8,034 nucleotides of DNA from contig CANQIG010000079.1 in assembly GCA_947623765.1 (NCBI GenBank), positions 1-8,034 of the forward strand. The letters are read 5' to 3'. This DNA comes from an uncultured Clostridia bacterium. Lineage in GTDB: Bacteria; Bacillota; Clostridia; Oscillospirales; Acutalibacteraceae. Below are positions 1 through 5,660 of the stretch, piece after piece (the first letter of the stretch is position 1; the number at the start of each line of letters is the position of its first letter). The position numbers and the translations under genes are program-made. The notes beneath the pieces were generated by a model. That model was not told the DNA's origin. It made no database searches and saw only the letters and a program-made list of their open reading frames with translations.

Positions 1-621
1 GTGGTGCTCGATGTACCGAATGCGGTAGAGCACCGGGTCGCGCATATTGAAGTTGCCGGACGCGAGGTCGATCTTCGCGCGCAGCGTATATTTGCCCTCC
101 GGGAACTCGCCGTTCTTCATCCTCTGGAACAGGTCGAGGTTCTCCTCGATCGGCCGGTCGCGCCACGGGGAGCGCGCCGGGGTGGAGGTGTCGCCGCGGT
201 ATGCGCGGAACTCCTCCGGCGTCAGCTCGCAGACGTAGGCGAGGCCCTTCCGGATGAGCTCGAGCGCGTACTCGTACGTCTGCTCGAAGTAATCCGAGCC
301 GTAAAACATCCGGTCGCCCCAGTCGAACCCGAGCCAGTGGATGTCCTCTTGGATCGCCTCGACGAATTCGGTGTCCTCCTTGGCGGGGTTGGTGTCGTCG
401 AAGCGCAGGTTGCAGATGCCGCCAAACTTCTCCGCCGTCCCGAAGTCGATGGTCAGCGCCTTGCAGTGGCCGATGTGCAGATACCCGTTCGGCTCCGGCG
501 GGAAGCGCGTGTGGACCTGCATCCCGGCGTACCGCCCGCCCTCGGCGATGTCTTCCTTCACAAAGTCGTCGATAAAGCCGCTGCTTTCGATCTCGTTTTC
601 CATTTTGATCTCTTCGCTCAT
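1..621 (-). CDS. glnS: Glutaminyl-tRNA synthetase, N-terminal part (runs off left edge)
   Basis: Class I aminoacyl-tRNA synthetase that charges tRNA-Gln with glutamine in the cytoplasm, using ATP. Only the first 207 codons are visible. The family is about 550 residues, so the MSK-type ATP loop and the anticodon-binding barrels lie outside the window. Visible hallmarks are FPPEPNGYLHIGH (HIGH at residues 49-52), NLRFDDTNP at 71-79, an SPWRDR segment near 151-156, RAKIDLASG near 181-189 and MRDPVLYRI near 193-201, all typical of GlnRS rather than GluRS. The ATG at 621 has the ribosome binding site AGGAAGGG 7 nt upstream (629-636). The next methionine (residue 7) is possible but has no better site. 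The gene starts 30 nt after the gltX stop with no promoter or terminator between, so it is probably co-transcribed with gltX. GlnRS is a patchy enzyme in bacteria; its presence suggests direct Gln-tRNA synthesis here. Confidence 0.95.
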   Translation of the reverse strand, partial: MSEEIKMENEIESSGFIDDFVKEDIAEGGRYAGMQVHTRFPPEPNGYLHIGHCKALTIDFGTAEKFGGICNLRFDDTNPAKEDTEFVEAIQEDIHWLGFDWGDRMFYGSDYFEQTYEYALELIRKGLAYVCELTPEEFRAYRGDTSTPARSPWRDRPIEENLDLFQRMKNGEFPEGKYTLRAKIDLASGNFNMRDPVLYRIRYIEHH

Positions 622-651
622 ATTTTGTCCCTTCCTTTTGGGGTGTTTCCC

Positions 652-2091
652 TTACAGTTTCGCAATGCCGATCCCGAGCCGCCGCAGGGATTCTTCCTTC
701 CCGAGCACGGCGAGGATCTCCATCGCGCCGCCGGGCGTCACGGTCTGTCCCGCCGCCGCGATCCGCACCGGCCAGAGCAGCGTGCCGTTCTTCACGCCGA
801 GCTTCTCCGCGAGGCCGATCAGCACGCCGTGGAGCGTGTCGACGTCCCACGTCTCCACGCCCTCGAGCGCCTCCATCGCGTTTTCGAGCATGACCTTCGA
901 GTTCTCGAGATTCGTCTTGCTCTTCTTGTTGACGAAAAGCTCCGCGCCGTATTCCGGGAGCGCCGCGAAAAATCCGAGCAGCCCGGGAATATCCGTGAAC
1001 TTCGTGACGCGCGGCTGCAGGATTGTGTCGAGCACGTCCCACGGCTTTTCCGCGTCCCCGAACACCGCGCGGTACTGCACCATCGCGCGCTGTCGGAACG
1101 CGTCCGGCGACATCCGGCGGATGTATTCGCCGTTCATCCAGAGGAGCTTGTCGTAATCGAAGACGGCGGGCGATTTGCTGATGCCGTCGACGGAAAACAC
1201 CTTTTCGAGCTCAGACAGCGTGAAGATCTCCTCGTTGTCCTTCGGCGCCCAGCCGAGCAGCGCGATGTAGTTGACGACGGCCTCGGGGAGATACCCCTCC
1301 GAAGTCAGCCCCTCAAAGCTCGTCGAGCCGTGCCGCTTCGAGAGCTTCGAGACCGTGCCGTCCGCGTCCTTGCCCATGATGAGCGGCAGATGGACATAGA
1401 CCGGCTTGTCCCAGCCGAACGATTCGTAGAGCAGGTCGTACTTCGGCGTGGAGGTCAGATACTCGCTGCCTCGCACGACGTGCGTGATGTGCATCAGGTG
1501 GTCGTCGATGACGTTTGCAAAGTTATACGTCGGGTAGCCGTCGGATTTGAGCAGCACCTGATCCTCGATCTCCTTGTTCTCGATCGTGATCTCCCCGTAC
1601 ACCGCGTCGGTATACGTCGTCGAGCCGTCGAGCGGCACGCGCTGTCGGATGACATACGGCGTCCCGGCGGCGAGCAGCCGGTCGATCTCCTCCTGCGGCA
1701 GATCGCGGCAGTGGCGGTCGTAGCCGCCAAAGCCCTTTTCGTGCATCGCCTCCAGCCGCTCCTTCGTGCAGAAGCAGTAGTACGCCTTGCCCATTTTCAC
1801 GAGCTGTTCCGCGTATTCCTTATAGAGCGGCAGACGCTCGCTCTGGACGTACGGCCCGTATTCGCCGCCGACGTCCGGGCCCTCGTCGTGCGTGAGGCCG
1901 ACGGTCGCGAGCGTGCGGTAAATGACCTGCTCCGCGCCCTCGACGAAGCGCTCCTGGTCGGTGTCCTCGATGCGGAGCACGAACTTGCCGCCCGCCGATC
2001 TCGCGACGAGATATTCGTAGAGCGCCGTCCTCAGGTTCCCGACGTGCATCATACCGGTCGGGCTCGGCGCGTACCGTGTGCGTACTGTCAT
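652..2091 (-). CDS. gltX: Glutamyl-tRNA synthetase
   Basis: Class I synthetase that attaches glutamate to tRNA-Glu in the cytoplasm. The predicted protein is 479 aa, normal for the family. Numbering from the ATG at 2091: the HIGH motif appears as HVGN at 16-19 within APSPTGMMHVGN, LRIEDTD is at 39-45, and the KMSKS loop appears as KLSKR at 249-253. A zinc-type insert shows C106-x-C108 and, later, Y124-x3-C128. The C-terminal helical part (from about 300) is the anticodon-binding region. The reading frame is open back to an ATG at 2106, but that codon lies in front of the GGAGAGG ribosome binding site (2098-2104), which sits 6 nt before the ATG at 2091, so 2091 is chosen. A strong promoter lies just upstream and glnS follows after 30 nt. 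With GlnRS encoded next door the enzyme is probably discriminating (tRNA-Glu only), but that is inference; a non-discriminating GluRS cannot be excluded by reading. Confidence 0.96.
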   Translation of the reverse strand: MTVRTRYAPSPTGMMHVGNLRTALYEYLVARSAGGKFVLRIEDTDQERFVEGAEQVIYRTLATVGLTHDEGPDVGGEYGPYVQSERLPLYKEYAEQLVKMGKAYYCFCTKERLEAMHEKGFGGYDRHCRDLPQEEIDRLLAAGTPYVIRQRVPLDGSTTYTDAVYGEITIENKEIEDQVLLKSDGYPTYNFANVIDDHLMHITHVVRGSEYLTSTPKYDLLYESFGWDKPVYVHLPLIMGKDADGTVSKLSKRHGSTSFEGLTSEGYLPEAVVNYIALLGWAPKDNEEIFTLSELEKVFSVDGISKSPAVFDYDKLLWMNGEYIRRMSPDAFRQRAMVQYRAVFGDAEKPWDVLDTILQPRVTKFTDIPGLLGFFAALPEYGAELFVNKKSKTNLENSKVMLENAMEALEGVETWDVDTLHGVLIGLAEKLGVKNGTLLWPVRIAAAGQTVTPGGAMEILAVLGKEESLRRLGIGIAKL

Positions 2092-2097
2092 ATCTTT

Positions 2098-2104
2098 CCT
2101 CTCC
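2098..2104 (-). promoter_or_regulatory. Ribosome binding site of gltX (decides the start)
   Basis: GGAGAGG lies 6 nt before the ATG at 2091 and inside the frame that would be read from the ATG at 2106. It supports the shorter 479-residue GluRS, which begins MTVRTRYAPSPTG. Confidence 0.85.
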
Positions 2105-2126
2105 ATCCGCGTAAAATAACAGCTCT

Positions 2127-2155
2127 ATTGTAACACTTTAAGTGAATTTTTGCAA
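2127..2155 (-). promoter_or_regulatory. Sigma-70/sigma-A promoter of gltX-glnS
   Basis: Read on the minus strand, a -35 box TTGCAA (2150-2155) and a -10 box TACAAT (2127-2132) are separated by exactly 17 nt. The box matches are 4/6 and 5/6. The region is AT-rich against GC-rich surroundings. The predicted start of transcription is near 2120, leaving a leader of about 30 nt before the gltX ATG. That is too short for a T-box or other riboswitch, so control is probably at initiation. Confidence 0.8.
2134..2144. repeat. 11-bp palindrome inside the gltX promoter spacer
   Basis: CACTTTAAGTG is a perfect inverted repeat (5-bp arms, one central base) between the -35 and -10 boxes of the gltX promoter. 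Position and symmetry fit an operator for a small dimeric repressor. No matching regulator is identified, and a short AT-rich palindrome could arise by chance. Confidence 0.4.
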
Positions 2156-2208
2156 CCTGCTTTTCCGCGCCGCCGCGCTTTCCAAAGGAAACCCCGCGCA
2201 CCGGCCGG

Positions 2209-3303
2209 TCATCCCGCGCTCTGAATGATCCCCCCGCCGACGACAGTCTCCCCGTCATAAAGCACGACGGACTGCCCCTTCGTCACGGCGCGCTGCGGCT
2301 CGTCGAACGTGACGCGCAGCGCGTCCTCGCCGATCTGCTCGACGGTCGCCTTCTGCTCCTTCTGCCGATACCGCACCTTCGCCTCCACGCGCACCGGCCC
2401 GGTGAGCCGTTCCGCCGCGATGAGGTTCACGTCGCGCGCGACGAGCGTCTTCGAGAAGAGCGCGTCGTTCGGCGCGAGCGTCACGGTGTTCGCTGCGGGG
2501 TCGATCTCCCGCACATAGAGCGGCGCGGGCAGCGCGAGGCCGAGCCCTTTCCGCTGGCCGACCGTGTACCGGATCACCCCGCGGTGACGCCCGAGGACAT
2601 TCCCGTCCGCGTCCAAAAAGTCGCCCGCGGGATACGTCTTCCCCGTGTACCGCTCGATGAACGCGCCGTAGTCGCCGTCCGGCACGAAGCAGATGTCCTG
2701 GCTCTCCTTTTTCTGCGCGTTTTTGAGGCCGTGCGATTCGGCGAGCGCGCGGACCTCCGCTTTCGTCAGCTCCCCGAGCGGCAGGACCGCCCGCGCGAGC
2801 GCGAACTGCCGCAGCGGCCAGAGCACATAGCTCTGGTCCTTGTTGCCGTCCCGCCCGCGCCGCAGCAGGTACCGCCCGGAACCCGCGTCGAACCGCACCG
2901 AGGCGTAGTGCCCCGTCGCGATCTTCCCGCAGTCCAGCTCCTCGGCGCGCTGCAGGAGCCGCCCGAATTTCAGGTACCGGTTGCAGTCGATGCACGGGTT
3001 CGGCGTCTCCCCATGCGCATACGCGCAGACGAAGCGCTCCATCACGTCCTGCGCGAAATCCTCCGTGTAATTGAACACGTAATGCCAGATGCCGAGCGCG
3101 TAGGCCGCGCGCCGCGCGTCCTCCACGTCGGCGAGCGAGCAGCAGCCCTTCTCGTTTTTCTGCGCCTCGTCCCCGTCATAGAGCCGCATCGTCGCGCCGA
3201 CGCAGTCGTACCCCTGCTCTAGGAGCAGGATCGCCGCCGCGCTCGAATCGACGCCGCCGCTCATCGCGACGAGCACGCGGCGGTTTTCCGCTTCGCCGCT
3301 CAC
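2209..3303 (-). CDS. mnmA: tRNA-specific 2-thiouridylase MnmA
   Basis: ATP-dependent enzyme that adds sulfur to C2 of the wobble uridine (U34) of tRNA-Glu, tRNA-Gln and tRNA-Lys; sulfur comes from a cysteine desulfurase not seen here. The protein is 364 aa, normal length. The PP-loop SGGVDSS is at 15-21, the clostridial CCSLADVEDAR segment at 54-64, TPNPCIDCN at 100-108 (C107 aligns with the catalytic cysteine of the family), GHY at 131-133, DQSYVLW at 156-162 and SQDICFVPDG at 201-210 (C205 is the second active cysteine). The C-terminal part from about 215 is the beta-barrel region with YTVGQRKGLG. The start is a GTG at 3303 overlapping the stop of the HD gene (GTGA), with a purine-rich AAGGA just upstream; the next ATG would cut into the PP-loop. 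An additional cysteine, C104, sits where E. coli has an aspartate. No clear terminator follows: the 2156-2208 gap holds a 10-bp palindrome (ACCGGCCGGT, 2200-2209) and a weak 5-bp hairpin without a T-run. Confidence 0.96.
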   Translation of the reverse strand: MSGEAENRRVLVAMSGGVDSSAAAILLLEQGYDCVGATMRLYDGDEAQKNEKGCCSLADVEDARRAAYALGIWHYVFNYTEDFAQDVMERFVCAYAHGETPNPCIDCNRYLKFGRLLQRAEELDCGKIATGHYASVRFDAGSGRYLLRRGRDGNKDQSYVLWPLRQFALARAVLPLGELTKAEVRALAESHGLKNAQKKESQDICFVPDGDYGAFIERYTGKTYPAGDFLDADGNVLGRHRGVIRYTVGQRKGLGLALPAPLYVREIDPAANTVTLAPNDALFSKTLVARDVNLIAAERLTGPVRVEAKVRYRQKEQKATVEQIGEDALRVTFDEPQRAVTKGQSVVLYDGETVVGGGIIQSAG

Positions 3304-3866
3304 GCTTCCTTCGCCTCGAGCGTGCGCATCGCGAGGATCGTCTCGGTGATGAGGTCGTCGAGCGTCCAGCCGAGCAGTTCCGCGCCCTTCGAGATGACCT
3401 CCCGCGAGCAGCCCGCCGCGAAGTTCAGCGTCTTGAATTTCTTCTTGACGGATTTGAGCTCGAGGTCCATCACGCTCTTCGAGGGCCGCATGATCGCCAC
3501 CGCGCCGATCAGCCCCGTCAGCTCGTCGACGGCGTAGAGCACCTTCTCCATCTCGTGCTCCGGCGCGATGTCCACCGTGATGCCCCAGCCGTGGCTTGCC
3601 GTCGCGCGGATCAGCCGCTCGGGCAGCCCGCGCTCGCGCATGATCTCCTGCGACTTGATGCAGTGCTGCTCCGGGTACTTTTCAAAATCGAGGTCGTGCA
3701 GCAGCCCGACGTTCCCCCAGAAATCCACCTCGTCGCCGTAGCCCAGCTTCTCCGCGAAATACCGCATCACGCCCTCTACGGTCTCGGCGTGCTTCAGGTG
3801 GAACGGCTCGCTGTTGTATTCCGTGAGCAGCGCCCACGCTTCTTCTCTCGTGATATTGTCATGCAT
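3300..3866 (-). CDS. HD-superfamily hydrolase (predicted metal-dependent phosphohydrolase)
   Basis: A 188-aa cytoplasmic protein of the predicted HD hydrolase group resembling COG2316. Metal ligands expected of an HD domain are visible: H26 (LKHAE), H57-D58 (GLLHDLD), H92 (SHGWG) and D114 (AVDELTG). A conserved basic patch follows, RPSKSVMDLELKSVKKKFK, at about 127-145. The substrate is unknown; HD proteins usually act on nucleotides or phosphoesters. The frame is open to a GTG at 3893, but the site AGGAAGAGG (3873-3881) lies 6 nt before the ATG at 3866, so that ATG is taken as the start. Its stop TGA overlaps the GTG of mnmA, implying translational coupling; a link to tRNA or nucleotide metabolism is therefore possible but unproven. 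It lies 57 nt downstream of the DUF2752-like gene, with no minus-strand promoter seen between. Confidence 0.88.
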   Translation of the reverse strand: MHDNITREEAWALLTEYNSEPFHLKHAETVEGVMRYFAEKLGYGDEVDFWGNVGLLHDLDFEKYPEQHCIKSQEIMRERGLPERLIRATASHGWGITVDIAPEHEMEKVLYAVDELTGLIGAVAIMRPSKSVMDLELKSVKKKFKTLNFAAGCSREVISKGAELLGWTLDDLITETILAMRTLEAKEA

Positions 3867-3872
3867 GACAGT

Positions 3873-3881
3873 CCTCTTCCT
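3873..3881 (-). promoter_or_regulatory. Ribosome binding site of the HD-hydrolase gene
   Basis: AGGAAGAGG lies 6 nt before the ATG at 3866 and downstream of the alternative GTG at 3893. It favours the 188-residue product over the 197-residue reading. Confidence 0.75.
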
Positions 3882-3906
3882 TTCTGTTTTCACTTCTTTA
3901 TTCCCG

Positions 3907-3924
3907 CGCCCAAAGGGCGTTTTT
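3907..3924 (+). terminator. Small terminator-like hairpin, plus-strand orientation
   Basis: CGCCC-AAA-GGGCG (3907-3919) is followed directly by TTTTT (3920-3924) on the plus strand. On the minus strand, where the genes are, the hairpin has a run of A before it and no T-run after it, so it would act on antisense transcripts coming from the left. The stem is only 5 bp, with a possible G-T pair extending it, so strength is uncertain. It abuts the stop codon of the DUF2752-like gene. Confidence 0.4.
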
Positions 3925-4307
3925 CACATCAGATTCCGCCACACGGCAAAGGCGATGCCGATCGCCGTCACGGCGGCAAACGCCGCCCACGCCGCCGGGT
4001 ACGCGGAGAGCGCCCGCTTTCCCCGGAGGTACCGCACGGTCTCCGCCGCCGCGAACACCGCCGCCGCCGGCAGCAGGAAGAACATCAGCGGGTTTTCCGC
4101 GAACGCCCCGGCAAAGTCCAGCCGAAGCAGCCGAAATACCATATGCGTCGTCCCGCAGGCGGGACAGAGCACGCCAAACACTAGCCGGATCAGGCACGGA
4201 GGCCGCAGCCACAGCGCCGCCGCACAGATCAGCGCCGCGATCGTCCAGAGGAGAGCGACCGTTCGCACCCTGTTTTTTCGTATGCTTTCCAAACGGTCCC
4301 CTCCCAT
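3924..4307 (-). CDS. DUF2752-family small membrane protein
   Basis: Function unknown. The 127-aa reading has the DUF2752 signature: CPACGTTH at 48-55 followed by an FRLLRLDFAGAFAENPLMF-like stretch at 58-76, between hydrophobic segments. Predicted membrane spans are about 16-34, 73-93 and 104-123, so it is an inner-membrane protein with the Cys-x2-Cys motif next to a span; the two cysteines could bind metal or form a redox pair, but this is speculation. Start choice is unsettled. The ATG at 4307 has only a weak GGCGG far upstream, whereas a TTG at 4292 (residue 6) sits behind the excellent site GGGAGGGG (4298-4305), which would give 122 aa. The gene is first in the run leading to the HD hydrolase and mnmA, behind a near-consensus promoter at 4363-4391. 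Confidence 0.8.
   Translation of the reverse strand: MGGDRLESIRKNRVRTVALLWTIAALICAAALWLRPPCLIRLVFGVLCPACGTTHMVFRLLRLDFAGAFAENPLMFFLLPAAAVFAAAETVRYLRGKRALSAYPAAWAAFAAVTAIGIAFAVWRNLM
4298..4305 (-). promoter_or_regulatory. Strong ribosome binding site inside the DUF2752-like frame
   Basis: GGGAGGGG ends 5 nt before a TTG codon at 4292-4290; its GGAGG core is 7 nt from that codon. It begins on the last base of the ATG at 4307, so it cannot serve that ATG. It argues for TTG initiation, or for a spurious purine run coding for Gly-Gly. Confidence 0.5.
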
Positions 4308-4308
4308 C

Positions 4309-4337
4309 TTGCAAGATCCGCCGTTTTGTGCTATACT
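4309..4337 (+). promoter_or_regulatory. Sigma-70/sigma-A promoter of the aldo/keto reductase gene
   Basis: A -35 box TTGCAA (4309-4314) and a -10 box TATACT (4332-4337) have a 17-nt spacer. Transcription would begin near 4344 and give a leader of about 90 nt before the ATG at 4434. The -35 box starts 2 nt from the ATG of the opposite-strand DUF2752-like gene. A weaker alternative (TTTACA 4337-4342, then TATTAT 4362-4367, 19-nt spacer) also exists. Confidence 0.65.
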
Positions 4338-4348
4338 TTACACAGAAC

Positions 4349-4408
4349 GCGGCGTTGTCCTTATTATAGCGGACGCGCGCGCCGCCGTCAACTGCCGCCC
4401 GAGCGGTA
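4349..4408 (+). other. Potential structured leader of the aldo/keto reductase mRNA
   Basis: GCGGCG (4349-4354) can pair with CGCCGC (4380-4385), and inside it GTCC (4357-4360) with GGAC (4371-4374). A second hairpin is TGCCGC-CCGA-GCGGTA (4393-4408, one wobble). The ribosome binding site GGAGG (4422-4426) lies 7 nt before the ATG and is outside these stems. The structure matches no riboswitch class I recognise; GC-rich DNA makes such stems common. Confidence 0.3.
4363..4391 (-). promoter_or_regulatory. Near-consensus promoter of the DUF2752-HD-mnmA run
   Basis: Read on the minus strand, TTGACG (4386-4391) and the perfect -10 box TATAAT (4363-4368) are 17 nt apart, an 11/12 match to the sigma-A consensus. 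Transcription would begin near 4356, about 50 nt before the ATG at 4307. It is the strongest promoter in the window. It lies to the right of the plus-strand promoter, so the two face each other. Confidence 0.85.
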
Positions 4409-4433
4409 AATTGAATTCTTTGGAGGAATTGCG

Positions 4434-5576
4434 ATGAACAACGACTATCTCGGGAAAAGCATCCCGAAGCTCGGCTTCGGCCTGATGCGTCTTCCGATGA
4501 ACGGCGAGGAGGTCGACCTCGAGACCCTCAAGAAGATGGTGGACACCTTCCTCGCGAAGGGCTTCACCTACTTCGACACCGCCTATGTCTACACCGGCGG
4601 CAAGAGCGAGGTCGCGGCGCGCAAGGCGCTCGTAGAGCGCTACCCGCGCGACCGCTTCCAGCTCGCGACGAAGCTCCCGCTCTGGGACGAGGTCGAGACC
4701 GAGGCCGACATGGAGCGCATCTTCAACGAGTCCCTTGAGCGCGCGGGCTGCGGCTACTTCGATTTCTACCTGCTCCACGCCATGGACAAGGAACGCTTCG
4801 AGAAGGCCGAGCGCATCGGCGCGTGGGCGTTCCTGCAGCGCATGAAGGACGAGGGCAAGATCCGCCACATGGGCTTCTCCTTCCACGACGCGCCCGAAGT
4901 GCTCGACGAGGCGCTGACGAAGCACCCCGAGGCCGAATTCGTCCAGCTCCAGATCAACTACGTCGATTGGGACAGCGAGAACGTCCAGTCAAGAAAGTGC
5001 TGGGAGGTCTGCAAAAAGCACGGCAAGCCGGTCGTCATCATGGAGCCGGTCAAGGGCGGGTCCCTCGCGGGCATGATCCCCGAGGTGCAGGATCTGCTCC
5101 GGTCCGTCCGCCCGGAGATGTCCGTCCCGTCGTGGGCGATCCGCTTCTGCGCGGGCCTCGACAACATCGTCACCGTCCTCTCCGGTATGTCGAACGAGGC
5201 GCAGATGAACGACAACGTCTCCTTCATGGAGCACTTCGAGCCGCTCTCCGAAAAGGAGCAGGAGACGCTCCAAAAGGCCGTGGAACTGCTCAAGGCCGTC
5301 CCGCAGATCCCCTGCACCGCCTGCCGCTACTGCACGGACGGCTGCCCGATGCACATCAACATCCCGGAGATCTTCAAGGCCGTGAACGGCTACAAGCAGT
5401 ACGGCAACGCCGCCGGGACGGACAAGCCCTACAACATGGGCGCCTACGCCCGCGCCACGAAGGACGGCGGCCAGGCGAGCGAATGTCTCCAGTGCGGCGC
5501 GTGCGAGGCGCACTGCCCGCAGCACATCGGGATCATCGAGGAACTCAAAACCGCTGCAGCTGCCTACGAGAAGTAA
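4434..5576 (+). CDS. Aldo/keto reductase with two C-terminal 4Fe-4S motifs
   Basis: A 380-aa cytoplasmic oxidoreductase of the COG1453 type, an aldo/keto reductase barrel fused to a ferredoxin-like tail. The barrel spans about 10-270 with the AKR catalytic tetrad D48 and Y53 (FDTAYVY), K80 (ATK) and H115 (LLHAM). The tail has two cysteine motifs: C294-x2-C297-x2-C300-x3-C304-P and C351-x2-C354-x2-C357-x3-C361-P, each able to hold a 4Fe-4S cluster. The natural substrate of these fused enzymes is not known to me; the clusters suggest electron transfer between NAD(P)H chemistry and a ferredoxin-type partner in an anaerobe. The ATG has an ideal GGAGG 7 nt upstream. The gene stands alone on the plus strand, between its own promoter (4309-4337) and a strong terminator (5627-5660). 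All key residues are intact. Confidence 0.94.
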   Translation: MNNDYLGKSIPKLGFGLMRLPMNGEEVDLETLKKMVDTFLAKGFTYFDTAYVYTGGKSEVAARKALVERYPRDRFQLATKLPLWDEVETEADMERIFNESLERAGCGYFDFYLLHAMDKERFEKAERIGAWAFLQRMKDEGKIRHMGFSFHDAPEVLDEALTKHPEAEFVQLQINYVDWDSENVQSRKCWEVCKKHGKPVVIMEPVKGGSLAGMIPEVQDLLRSVRPEMSVPSWAIRFCAGLDNIVTVLSGMSNEAQMNDNVSFMEHFEPLSEKEQETLQKAVELLKAVPQIPCTACRYCTDGCPMHINIPEIFKAVNGYKQYGNAAGTDKPYNMGAYARATKDGGQASECLQCGACEAHCPQHIGIIEELKTAAAAYEK

Positions 5577-5626
5577 TACCCCGTAATACATCCCGCATCT
5601 CCGTAAGACACACTCCATAAAACACC

Positions 5627-5660
5627 GATCCCCCGGCCACACCGGGGGATCTTTGTCTTT
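5627..5660 (+). terminator. Rho-independent terminator of the aldo/keto reductase gene
   Basis: A perfect 10-bp stem, GATCCCCCGG (5627-5636) and CCGGGGGATC (5642-5651), closes a 5-nt loop and is followed by TTTGTCTTT. It begins 51 nt after the stop codon. On the minus strand the stem is followed by a short T-run after 4 nt, so weak bidirectional action is possible. Confidence 0.92.

Noticed and set aside
2092..2120. T-box leader upstream of gltX-glnS
   Set aside because: The promoter at 2127-2155 leaves only about 30 nt of leader and no T-box or terminator structure is present.
1..2133. Plus-strand open frame of 710 codons opposite gltX and glnS
   Set aside because: Arg/Val/Leu-rich translation with no domain, lying antisense to two well-conserved synthetase genes; a by-product of GC-rich codon usage.
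2160..2208. Intrinsic terminator after mnmA
   Set aside because: Only a 5-bp TTTCC/GGAAA hairpin and a GC palindrome are seen, with no T-run on the minus strand, so I do not call one.
2584..3222. Plus-strand open frame opposite mnmA
   Set aside because: Low-complexity Arg/Val/Pro composition and antisense to an intact MnmA with all motifs.
3898..4314. Alternative 138-codon minus-strand frame overlapping the DUF2752-like gene
   Set aside because: Gly/Arg/Ala-rich and hydrophilic, without motifs; the other frame has the CPACG signature and membrane segments.
4823..5620. Second plus-strand frame inside the aldo/keto reductase gene, and the minus-strand frames opposite it
   Set aside because: Out-of-frame shadows with Arg/Gly/His-rich sequence; the AKR frame carries the conserved motifs.
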